This document shows positions 6,629-13,352 of a stretch of 13,397 bases of DNA, one piece after another; position 1 is the stretch's first letter; each line of letters starts with the position of its first letter. The translations under genes were made by a program, and so were the position numbers. This DNA comes from an uncultured Bacilli bacterium (GTDB lineage: Bacteria; Bacillota_I; Bacilli_A; RF39; UBA660). Location of the stretch: contig CANQXB010000018.1 of NCBI GenBank assembly GCA_947627805.1, positions 1 through 13,397 of the forward strand, written 5' to 3'. The notes beneath the pieces were generated by a model. The model was not told the origin of the DNA. It saw nothing but the letters and a program-made list of their open reading frames with translations, and searched no databases.

Positions 6629-7402
6629 TTAATTTAAAGTAATCTTATTTACATCTTCTATAAGTTCTTCTCTATTATAATTTTCGCCTCTTATAGAATA
6701 AAGAATATTATCATAGACAAATACACAATAAGTTGTTGGTAAAACAGGATATGGTGCTGTTAAGATAATATAAGCATCAGTATCAATATTATCTAAATGG
6801 ATTTTTTCAATTTGATTAGGATCTAATGTCCCACCATCAAAAGCCAATTTAAATTCTTTTTCATCATCTTCATTGGCATAATTAGTCATAAATTTAATGG
6901 ATGTTACCATGTATTTTTTTTCCCAAGCCTCGTTTTTAGTATAACCATATCCTTTGAAATCATCTTCATTTCTTATGCTTACAGTTCTTATTCTATTTTT
7001 TGAATCATATTTAATATCACATATATCATTATAAGTATTTTTATTTTGATTAGGTATATTTAAAAATTTAATGCCTAAATCATCTTCAAGCTGAGATAAT
7101 GTTAAATCACTATAGCAATCCATTTTAGCATTTCGCTTTATTTTTACTTTTTCATTTATTGATATATTAATTGAATCGCCACCTAATGTATTTTCTTTAA
7201 CACTTACGATATATGGTCTTATATAACAATAGGCAATAATTCCTACACTAAGAAAACTTATTAAGATTAATATAAATAAGGCATATTTATATTTATAGTT
7301 TTTAGGTAAAGGTTTATTTATTGTTTCATTTAATATTTTGTTATCTAGTTCTTTAGATACTTCTATTTTTTGAAATAAATTAATAAACTTTTTATTCTTC
7401 AT
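6629..7402 (-). CDS. Membrane-anchored protein encoded with an ECF sigma factor, probable anti-sigma factor, 257 aa
   Basis: The gene overlaps the ECF sigma gene by 11 bases and is most likely its regulator. The order is: cytoplasmic N-terminal part of about 40 residues (MKNKKFINLFQKIEVSKEL and following), one transmembrane helix near residues 41-62, then an extracytoplasmic domain of about 195 residues. This is the usual topology of ECF-associated anti-sigma proteins, with the N terminus binding sigma inside. No zinc-binding HxxxCxxC motif is seen, so it is not a ZAS-type factor. I chose the second ATG (7402) because GGGAG lies nine bases before it; the first ATG (7411) abuts the GGGAG. The assignment is by context and topology, not by a recognised domain. 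Confidence 0.7.
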   Translation of the reverse strand: MKNKKFINLFQKIEVSKELDNKILNETINKPLPKNYKYKYALFILILISFLSVGIIAYCYIRPYIVSVKENTLGGDSINISINEKVKIKRNAKMDCYSDLTLSQLEDDLGIKFLNIPNQNKNTYNDICDIKYDSKNRIRTVSIRNEDDFKGYGYTKNEAWEKKYMVTSIKFMTNYANEDDEKEFKLAFDGGTLDPNQIEKIHLDNIDTDAYIILTAPYPVLPTTYCVFVYDNILYSIRGENYNREELIEDVNKITLN

Positions 7403-7874
7403 AAGTTTCATCTCCCTTTAAAATTATTCTTAGCTTATTTCTTGCTCTAGTTAATTTCGTTTGAATAGTTGAAGAATTTTTTTTAAGTATTTCTGCAATT
7501 TCTTTTACTTTATAGCCCTCATAATAATATAAATAGATGATTATTCTTTCAGTTTTTGATAATTTATCTATGGCCTCGTTTAATTCTTCGGCATCTTTTT
7601 CTATTTTTTCATAGTATTCGTTATCATCTTCAATGTTAATTACTTTCTTTTTCCAAAAAGAAAGAGAAAGATTTTTACATTCATTAATAGCTACTTTATA
7701 ACACCATCTTTTTATATGATTAGCATCTTTTAAATTATCAATATTTTTATATAATTTAATAAAAACACTTTGAGTAATATCTTCAGCATCAGATACTTTT
7801 TTAGTATAACTAAATGCAAAACGCAAAATATCATTTTTATATAAATTATAATAATATAAAAAATCTTCTTTCAA
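7392..7874 (-). CDS. ECF-type RNA polymerase sigma factor, 160 aa
   Basis: This directs RNA polymerase to a dedicated promoter set, probably in response to a cell-envelope signal passed by its membrane partner. Region 2 spans about residues 8-68 (FAFSYTKKVSDAEDITQSVF, then IKRWCYKVAINECKN). Region 4 spans about 98-153, with LSKTERIIIYLYYYEGYKVK, EIAEILKKNSSTIQTKLTRA and RNKLR forming the helix-turn-helix. Length is normal for the class. The start is TTG at 7872-7874 with AGGAGG eight bases upstream (7883-7888). The anti-sigma-like gene overlaps its end. The VanZ-domain gene upstream in the same direction is separated by a terminator and could be a regulon member; that is inference. Confidence 0.93.
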   Translation of the reverse strand: MKEDFLYYYNLYKNDILRFAFSYTKKVSDAEDITQSVFIKLYKNIDNLKDANHIKRWCYKVAINECKNLSLSFWKKKVINIEDDNEYYEKIEKDAEELNEAIDKLSKTERIIIYLYYYEGYKVKEIAEILKKNSSTIQTKLTRARNKLRIILKGDETYEE

Positions 7875-7942
7875 TTTTAATTCCTCCTTAACTTATTCAT
7901 ATATATAACAATTTAAATCAATGAAATAATTCATAAATTTTT

Positions 7943-7974
7943 AAAAAAAAGAAACTTGCTTTTTAAAAAGTTCC
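7943..7974 (-). terminator. Rho-independent terminator after the VanZ-family gene
   Basis: On the minus strand GGAACTT (7968-7974) pairs with AAGTTTC (7951-7957), with one G-U pair, followed by eight T residues (7943-7950). It separates the VanZ-family gene from the sigma operon. The plus strand also has a short T-rich tail, so it may work weakly in both directions. Confidence 0.75.
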
Positions 7975-8019
7975 TTTTCTATCAATAATAAATTTATATA
8001 TAATTATTTTATTCATAAT

Positions 8020-9669
8020 TTATTTACAAGCATCTTTTAAATCATTTTGAAGATTAAAATCAGTATTATCATTAGATAAATAAATATTATAAATATTAAA
8101 TTTAGCAGTTTGATAATTAGGATGATTTTGCTTGAAATAATTATCTATTTCTTTTAAAATGTTTTCATCTAAAGTATCAATAACTACATAAATATTACCA
8201 TTATTCGTAGTTTTGAGAGTATAACTTTTTATTTTAGTTAAATTTACATTTACTATATCTTCTAACTTCATGTTTGTTACTTTATTTTTTTCAGATGCAA
8301 TGTAACTTTCCAAAATATTATTTAAACAATTTAATTTGGTAAATGAAACCTCATATTTCACATTTAATTCATTATCTATAGATACATTATACTCATAAGC
8401 ATCAATTATCTCATTATTTTCATAATTTTTAAACGTTATATAAATATTGGTATTACCGCTTTTTAATGGTATTAAATGTAAATCAATACCATATATTCCA
8501 TAGCCAAAAACTGCTCTTTCTTTATCTAATTTATAATCTAGTATTTCCTCATTATTAATCACAACTTCAATATCTGGAGTAGAATAACTATCATTTATTT
8601 TAGGAAGTCCAATATCAAAAGTAATATATTGATATTTATTCATTCTTATATAATCAATTTCTGCAATTTTTAAGGCCTTTTCAACATCTTTAATATTTAC
8701 TTTATATGGAATATCATTAAACACATCCTTAACTAAATATTTATCTTTATTGTTAAAAATCGCATAAACTTTATCATTACTTGCACACGAATAATAATAT
8801 GTATAAAGGTCATCTTCATAAAATTTATTTGAATCTTCTACACAAGAAGTTGATTCATTAACTATTTTCATTTTATATTTAAATACACTAAGGTTTTCTT
8901 TATAAAGATAATTATGAAATATAATTACTCCCAAGATAGCAATAAATATTAGACCAAATAGACATATTAGTTTAATTAATTTTTTCTTATCTATTTTATT
9001 TTTTTTAAGGAAGAAAATGTTTTTAACCAAGTCATCAATAGTTTTAATTTTTAATATCTTAAACATTATTAGAGAGCCACCAACATTTAAGATAACATCA
9101 TCAATATCAAATCTCCCTACACCCCCAAATAATTGTAATAATTCAATTCCTAAAGTAATTAATAATATAGTTAAGAAAAATGTTTTAAATTTATTTTCTT
9201 TTTTAAATAAAAGTGGTAAAAAGAAAGCCATTGGCATTAAAGCGACAAAGTTACCTAAAATGTTATAAAATATAGTAGCACTATCAGTTAAATTATTAAA
9301 ATTTTCAATTAAAAATTCATAAATAGTTCGGAAAGGAATTAAATTAATAGATTCTTTTAAATATTCTAAATTAAATGAGCCAAATAATCCATGTCTTCCC
9401 CATGATGAGTCAAATAAAGTTAAATTTATAAATAATAAAAGATATAATACGAAAAATATCCATAAATTTGTTTTAAGTGGTTTATCATTTTTATAATATT
9501 TAAATAGTAATACTCCTCCAAAATAAATAAGTAAACATGATATAACAATAAACACCATAGTTGTTTTAAAATCAATAATAATATTTGGTCTAATAGCATT
9601 AATAATATAAAATAACGTTAAAAATAATGCTAAGCCATATAATAAATAGCCAAAAATTTTCTTTCTCAT
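8020..9669 (-). CDS. VanZ-domain membrane protein with a large C-terminal extension, 549 aa
   Basis: The N-terminal 220 residues are a VanZ-like membrane domain with several helices and the landmark stretches INLIPFRTIYEF, FYNILGNFVALMPMAFFLPL and IELLQLFGGVGRFDIDDVI followed by LNVGG. VanZ proteins are associated with teicoplanin and lipoglycopeptide tolerance, mechanism uncertain. Another helix near 240-262 (LICLFGLIFIAILGVIIF) is followed by about 285 residues, probably outside the membrane, with four Cys (in STSCVED, YYSCAS, LNCLNN and DACK). This extension is far longer than plain VanZ and I do not recognise it. The start is the ATG at 9667-9669 with GGAG five bases upstream; an open frame continues upstream but overlaps the preceding gene. 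It follows that gene by 25 bases, in the same transcript. A decayed copy of its 3' end is at 6427-6522. Confidence 0.88.
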   Translation of the reverse strand: MRKKIFGYLLYGLALFLTLFYIINAIRPNIIIDFKTTMVFIVISCLLIYFGGVLLFKYYKNDKPLKTNLWIFFVLYLLLFINLTLFDSSWGRHGLFGSFNLEYLKESINLIPFRTIYEFLIENFNNLTDSATIFYNILGNFVALMPMAFFLPLLFKKENKFKTFFLTILLITLGIELLQLFGGVGRFDIDDVILNVGGSLIMFKILKIKTIDDLVKNIFFLKKNKIDKKKLIKLICLFGLIFIAILGVIIFHNYLYKENLSVFKYKMKIVNESTSCVEDSNKFYEDDLYTYYYSCASNDKVYAIFNNKDKYLVKDVFNDIPYKVNIKDVEKALKIAEIDYIRMNKYQYITFDIGLPKINDSYSTPDIEVVINNEEILDYKLDKERAVFGYGIYGIDLHLIPLKSGNTNIYITFKNYENNEIIDAYEYNVSIDNELNVKYEVSFTKLNCLNNILESYIASEKNKVTNMKLEDIVNVNLTKIKSYTLKTTNNGNIYVVIDTLDENILKEIDNYFKQNHPNYQTAKFNIYNIYLSNDNTDFNLQNDLKDACK

Positions 9670-9694
9670 AAATACTCCATTTATAATAATCGTT

Positions 9695-10048
9695 TTATTC
9701 TTCATCACATTTAAATATTGGATGATATAAATCATCTATACTTAATTGCATGTATTCATCTCTTAATCCATAACTTTTTAACATATGGTTTTTTTCTTCA
9801 TCATCAATTCTATTGTTTTCGTAAAGCAAATCAACATAATCAAGAACAGGAATTCTTGCTACTTCCACATGGACACAATCTTTATTTCTACTTTCATCCT
9901 CAATAGCTAGTAATCGCATATAATAATCTTTACTAGGTTGTGATTCAAAATAAGTAACTTTTTTTTGATTAAATATCACATATAAAGTTGAAATAGAACA
10001 TAAACCAATAAGAATAAATATACCAATAATAATTAAAAATTTCTTCAT
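9695..10048 (-). CDS. Small signal-anchored protein, 117 aa
   Basis: The protein has a basic start (MKKF), one hydrophobic helix at residues 4-26 and a polar domain of about 90 residues that should be extracytoplasmic, containing two Cys (KDCVHVEV and FKCDEE). No lipobox fits well and I do not recognise the family. ATG at 10048 has AGGAAG seven bases upstream. A good promoter precedes it and the VanZ-domain gene follows by 25 bases, so the two are probably co-transcribed and may act together at the membrane. Confidence 0.75.
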   Translation of the reverse strand: MKKFLIIIGIFILIGLCSISTLYVIFNQKKVTYFESQPSKDYYMRLLAIEDESRNKDCVHVEVARIPVLDYVDLLYENNRIDDEEKNHMLKSYGLRDEYMQLSIDDLYHPIFKCDEE

Positions 10049-10067
10049 AATACCACTTCCTATCTTT

Positions 10068-10096
10068 AGTATAACAAATCAAATTATTGTTTTCAA
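10068..10096 (-). promoter_or_regulatory. Sigma-A promoter for the 117-aa protein and VanZ-family operon
   Basis: On the minus strand TTGAAA (10091-10096) and TATACT (10068-10073) are 17 bases apart, and the -10 carries a TG extension (TGTTATACT). The start would be near 10062, only about 14 bases before the coding start, leaving a leader just long enough for the ribosome binding site. Confidence 0.75.
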
Positions 10097-10122
10097 TAAA
10101 TACATTTATTAATTTTCGCCCA

Positions 10123-10326
10123 TTACCATTTATTAATTATTTTCCATTTACTATTTTTACTATCAATTACATACTTTATATAGCCACTGTCTTTTAACAC
10201 TTTGCAATATCTTCTTATAGTTCTTTCACAAACATTATATTTTCTTGATAATTCTTTTTGAGATACTTTTGGATTTGTTTTTATTTCATTATAAATTATT
10301 TGTATAGATATTTTAGTTTTTTTCAT
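10123..10326 (-). CDS. Small helix-turn-helix protein, 67 aa
   Basis: Almost the whole protein is one HTH domain of winged-helix appearance: VSQKELSRKYNVCERTIRRY is the turn and recognition helix (about 20-39), followed by CKVLKDSGYIKYV and a short beta wing ending KWKIINKW. It resembles DeoR- or HTH_11-type DNA-binding modules without an effector domain, so it is probably a local regulator. No clear Shine-Dalgarno precedes ATG at 10326; it starts 17 bases after the stop of the upstream membrane-protein gene and may be translated by re-initiation. It ends 27 bases before the promoter of the 117-aa/VanZ operon, making that promoter a reasonable target. Confidence 0.72.
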   Translation of the reverse strand: MKKTKISIQIIYNEIKTNPKVSQKELSRKYNVCERTIRRYCKVLKDSGYIKYVIDSKNSKWKIINKW

Positions 10327-10343
10327 AATTAAATATTTTTCTG

Positions 10344-10541
10344 TTATTCTTTCCTATTTTTAGAATCAAGATAAGAATAGATAATTATATTTTTAACAAA
10401 CTCATTTTGTTGTTTTCCTTTTTTTCTTTCAGCAATATTTAAGAGTATAATACAAATGATTAGTAATAGTATGCTTACTACAATTAGTATGGGAAGAATA
10501 CCTTGATGCTCTGAAAAATAAGTTAAAACAATGTCAATCAT
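10344..10541 (-). CDS. One-helix membrane protein, 65 aa
   Basis: Residues about 17-36 (LPILIVVSILLLIICIILLN) form a single membrane helix, followed by a basic linker (AERKKGKQQ) and a short cytoplasmic tail. I do not recognise it. ATG at 10541 has GAGAGG about nine bases upstream and a promoter with TATAAT before that. It is followed at 17 bases by the small HTH gene, and the pair is divergent from the double-HTH regulator at 10661. Confidence 0.6.
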   Translation of the reverse strand: MIDIVLTYFSEHQGILPILIVVSILLLIICIILLNIAERKKGKQQNEFVKNIIIYSYLDSKNRKE

Positions 10542-10578
10542 ATTTAATATCCTCTCTTTTAAATCATATTGCGATTTA

Positions 10579-10607
10579 ATTATATCACTATTTTACCAAT
10601 ATGTCCC
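10579..10607 (-). promoter_or_regulatory. Promoter for the leftward membrane-protein/HTH pair
   Basis: On the minus strand a TATAAT (10579-10584) with a TG extension (TGATATAAT) lies 17 bases from a weak -35, GGGACA (10602-10607). It is inside the divergent region next to the double-HTH regulator gene, so autoregulation is plausible. Confidence 0.6.
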
Positions 10608-10660
10608 TACTTTTAATGATAATTTCTTTTTTGATGGGAAAATTATTATTGGTGATAATT

Positions 10661-11110
10661 ATGATAGATAACAACTTAAAATATTGTCGAGAAGAATTAG
10701 AAATGACTCAAACAGAATTAGGTTATGTTTTTGGCGTTCATAAAACTACTATTTCAGGTTGGGAAACAGGTAAAGACATAATTCCACTTAAAAAATTAAT
10801 TAAATTTTGTAATATGTATAATTATTCAGTTGATTATGTTATGGGATTATCAAGAAGAAATACTAATTATCCAAAAATTAAAATTGATACAGTTAAGATT
10901 GGCAGTAATTTAAAAAGAATAAGAAAAGCATTAAAATTAACACAATCCCAACTTGCCGAAGAATGTTCTATTTATCAAACTACTTATAGTAATTATGAAA
11001 CAGGATTATTTTTGATTTCGACAATATCTTTATATACAATATGTAAAAATCATAAAATATCAGCTGATTATATTCTTAATAGAAAAAGTAGTCCAAAAAT
11101 AAACAAATAA
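10661..11110 (+). CDS. Regulator with two HTH (Cro/C1-type) domains, 149 aa
   Basis: Two xenobiotic-response-element type HTH domains lie in tandem: the first at about 5-60 (LKYCREELEMTQTELGYVFG, then VHKTTISGWETG), the second at about 82-140 (LKRIRKALKLTQSQLAEECS, then IYQTTYSNYETG). Each ends with a conserved DYVMG or DYILN motif. No effector or peptidase domain is present. Such proteins bind DNA operators of mobile elements and local operons. ATG at 10661 is preferred over an upstream in-frame start at 10601 because GGTGA lies five bases before it and the domain begins there. The gene is divergent from the leftward pair, and the 60-base gap is the likely operator region. A bidirectional terminator follows. 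Confidence 0.88.
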   Translation: MIDNNLKYCREELEMTQTELGYVFGVHKTTISGWETGKDIIPLKKLIKFCNMYNYSVDYVMGLSRRNTNYPKIKIDTVKIGSNLKRIRKALKLTQSQLAEECSIYQTTYSNYETGLFLISTISLYTICKNHKISADYILNRKSSPKINK

Positions 11111-11112
11111 AA

Positions 11113-11134
11113 ACGAGATTCCAATAAACCTCGT
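11113..11134. terminator. Bidirectional terminator between convergent genes
   Basis: ACGAGATT (11113-11120) and AACCTCGT (11127-11134) form an 8-bp stem with one G-U pair on the minus strand (one mismatch on the plus strand) and a 6-base loop. T-runs follow on both sides. It serves the double-HTH gene on the plus strand and the 75-aa gene on the minus strand. Confidence 0.7.
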
Positions 11135-11164
11135 ATTATCTTTTTATAAATCTATTTATATAAG

Positions 11165-11392
11165 TTATTTTAAATTATTGTATTCGCTACTTATAAAAAA
11201 TTCAGTTGTTTTTCCATCTTGGCTAGTTTTATGATATTTATAATTTTTCATTTCATTTGGTAAATTTTCAATATTACCCTCATAGACTAATTTATCATCT
11301 ACAAAAACTTTGCACTCTAATAGTCTTATACTTTCTAGTGGTCCGTATAAATTTACATCTTTATTGTTTTTATCTTTAATTACTATCTTCAT
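11165..11392 (-). CDS. Small hypothetical protein downstream of virD4, 75 aa
   Basis: A soluble protein with a beta-strand start (MKIVIKDKNNKDV) and the segment CKVFVDDKLVYEGNIENLPN followed by a TEFFISSEYN end. Small proteins with a similar VYEG-x-NLP core occur in conjugative elements in my recollection, but no function is known. ATG at 11392 has GGAG five bases upstream. It lies 97 bases after the virD4 stop in the same direction, in a very AT-rich gap with a TATAAT-like box but no convincing -35. The bidirectional terminator follows it. Confidence 0.65.
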   Translation of the reverse strand: MKIVIKDKNNKDVNLYGPLESIRLLECKVFVDDKLVYEGNIENLPNEMKNYKYHKTSQDGKTTEFFISSEYNNLK

Positions 11393-11489
11393 AAAAACTC
11401 CAATCTTTTATACAAACTAATTATAATATATTTAACAAAAGTTTTGAATTGTTTTTTTATTATTTTAACAATTAATTTAAATAACTAGT

Positions 11490-13265
11490 TTAAATTAAAT
11501 CTATTTTATTCATATTGTTAATAGTTTTTTCTTTTCTAAAATCATCTAAATTAAAACACTCAATGTTATATTTTTTTGAAGTGTTTGGAATAATACTTGT
11601 CTTAATTTTGATAGGGTATTTAAAAATAGGCTCTATTGTGGCTTTTATTGGGTGCAACCTACTTTTCATAAATACTGCCTCACCAAAATTTAATCTCATT
11701 AATTCATCAGGCATAATTAATTCTCGACCAAGTAAACTTTTATCATTAGATATATTTATATCTAAATTATCTAATTTTGAAGAAGTAGAAGTCCTAGATG
11801 ATGATATGGTATATTTTCCAATTCTTGAACTTATTTCTCTAGCTGTTTCATTATCAGATGTTAATAAGTATATCCAAGTTGTAGCATTAGATTTTATCGT
11901 TCCTGATGCCTCTTTGTATTTTTCTTTTAACTGGTCAAAATCTTGTATTACTAGATAAAATCTTATATTTCTTGAACGAGATACCGTTATTTTATTTGAT
12001 ATTGATGTAATAGGGGGCATATTAGCAAATTCGTCTAATATGAAGTTAACTCTAATAGGCATTTTCCCATCAGGTAGGGATTGAGCTGTATTAATAAGTG
12101 ATTGATAACATTGGTCTATAAATAAAGATGCTAATTCGTGTCTTGATTCCTTTTCATCAGGAATAATTAAAAATACAGCAGTTTTTTCTTTTCCTATATC
12201 ATCTAATTCAAAATCAGTTCGACTTGTTAAATTAGCAATACCTGTATCTGAAAACATTTTTATACAAGTGGCTAAAACCGAAAATAGAGTGGCTCTAGTT
12301 TCACCTTTGGCAAAACTTCCTGTAGCATATGAATTTTTGGCAATATTACCAAATGGCTTTTGTTGAAAATATAAATCTAATGAATTATATCTATCTATCA
12401 TTTTAGCTCCATGTTCAACTAATAAATTATAAATAGAGTATAAGTGTACTTGTTCTTCTTTTGGAGCATCTTCTATAATGGCATAACATAAAGCTGTTAA
12501 AACTGACGTTGCACTTTTTTCCCAATACATATCTTTACTTGATAAATTTTTAGTTAGGGATTTAGAAAAGTTTTCGATTAAATCACCGGCTAAATCTATA
12601 TTACCATCTTTATAATATTTGTAGGGTAGATGTAAGGGATTCCAACCATCTGATGCAAGAGCATCCCTTAAATTAATAACTCTTATTTTATAACCCTGTG
12701 ATTTTAAAAATTCATAGGTATTACAATATAACTCACCTTTAACATCATTAATTACCATTGATTCACCTGCATAACCAAGATTAAAAATAAGTGGGAAAAT
12801 TTCCATAATGGTTTTGCCTGATCCCGTAGAGCCAATAATAAGAGTGTGCTCAAAAGAATCGGAATAATAATACTTGCCATCAAGTTTTGTAACAGGTATT
12901 CCACCACTTTTTAATTTAGAGCCAATATTCCAAACTTTAAAATTTTTTTTGATTTCTTTTTTGGTAGCCCACCTAGAACTACCATATTCATATGAGCCAT
13001 CCTCATCAGGCATTTTTTTAATATTAGATAATTTTAATTTAAAATAATTATCGTGCTTAATAACAAATAATATAATTAATGAAAATAACAACATAGTACC
13101 AAATAAAAGACTAATGTTTTTAAGTGATAGTAGAGTATATATTATATTAAAATTCCACGATAGTTTAACATTATTTAAAATAATATGAGTTAAGTTATAA
13201 CAAACATTAGCTGAAAATATAAAAGTGCCAATAACTATAAGAATATAGTTAAATACTTTTTTTAT
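11490..13265 (-). CDS. Type IV secretion coupling protein, VirD4/TraG family, 591 aa, ATA start
   Basis: This membrane ATPase brings the relaxase-DNA complex to the conjugative channel. Walker A is GSTGSGKT at about 145-152 and Walker B is ILDEFAN near 409-415, followed by KITVSRSRNIRFYLVIQDFD and the late KSNATTWIYLLTSD and FGEAVF motifs. From the internal ATG (13094) only one N-terminal membrane helix would be present. Reading from ATA (13263-13265), seven bases after GGAGG (13273-13277), adds 57 residues with a further helix (YILIVIGTFIFSA), giving the two-helix N terminus usual for the family. An ATG in the spacer is followed directly by TAA and cannot be the start. The gene proves the region comes from a conjugative element; channel genes should lie beyond the right edge. 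Confidence 0.93.
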   Translation of the reverse strand: MKKVFNYILIVIGTFIFSANVCYNLTHIILNNVKLSWNFNIIYTLLSLKNISLLFGTMLLFSLIILFVIKHDNYFKLKLSNIKKMPDEDGSYEYGSSRWATKKEIKKNFKVWNIGSKLKSGGIPVTKLDGKYYYSDSFEHTLIIGSTGSGKTIMEIFPLIFNLGYAGESMVINDVKGELYCNTYEFLKSQGYKIRVINLRDALASDGWNPLHLPYKYYKDGNIDLAGDLIENFSKSLTKNLSSKDMYWEKSATSVLTALCYAIIEDAPKEEQVHLYSIYNLLVEHGAKMIDRYNSLDLYFQQKPFGNIAKNSYATGSFAKGETRATLFSVLATCIKMFSDTGIANLTSRTDFELDDIGKEKTAVFLIIPDEKESRHELASLFIDQCYQSLINTAQSLPDGKMPIRVNFILDEFANMPPITSISNKITVSRSRNIRFYLVIQDFDQLKEKYKEASGTIKSNATTWIYLLTSDNETAREISSRIGKYTISSSRTSTSSKLDNLDINISNDKSLLGRELIMPDELMRLNFGEAVFMKSRLHPIKATIEPIFKYPIKIKTSIIPNTSKKYNIECFNLDDFRKEKTINNMNKIDLI

Positions 13266-13307
13266 TTACATCCCTCCAAAAAAAAGAGCTAAATGAAATA
13301 ATTTCAT
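13266..13307 (-). CDS. Possible 13-aa leader peptide overlapping the virD4 ribosome binding site
   Basis: A frame M-K-L-F-H-L-A-L-F-F-G-G-M-stop starts at 13307 after GGAGG (13318-13322, ten bases away). It covers the virD4 Shine-Dalgarno and stops exactly one base before the virD4 ATA. It may deliver ribosomes to the ATA start. It could also be chance: a nearer ATG at 13312 gives only two codons. Confidence 0.3.
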   Translation of the reverse strand: MKLFHLALFFGGM

Positions 13308-13309
13308 TT
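13291..13309. repeat. Perfect 9-bp palindrome upstream of virD4
   Basis: AAATGAAAT and ATTTCATTT flank a single central base. With a one-base centre it suits a DNA-binding dimer site better than an RNA hairpin. It lies within the candidate leader peptide, 26 bases before the virD4 start. Confidence 0.5.
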
Positions 13310-13352
13310 CATTACAGCCTCCAATCCTATATAATATTTGTTAATAAAACAT

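Noticed and set aside
7968..7974. GGAACTT resembling an ECF sigma -35 element upstream of the sigma gene
   Set aside because: It forms one arm of a convincing terminator hairpin and has no matching ECF -10 at the right distance.
11448..11480. Inverted repeat AATTGTT/AACAATT after virD4 as a terminator
   Set aside because: The stem is AT-rich, the loop is long and no T-run follows on the virD4 strand.
11515..11958. 147-codon frame on the plus strand
   Set aside because: It lies wholly within the virD4 coding region on the opposite strand, has no ribosome binding site and shows no recognisable domain.
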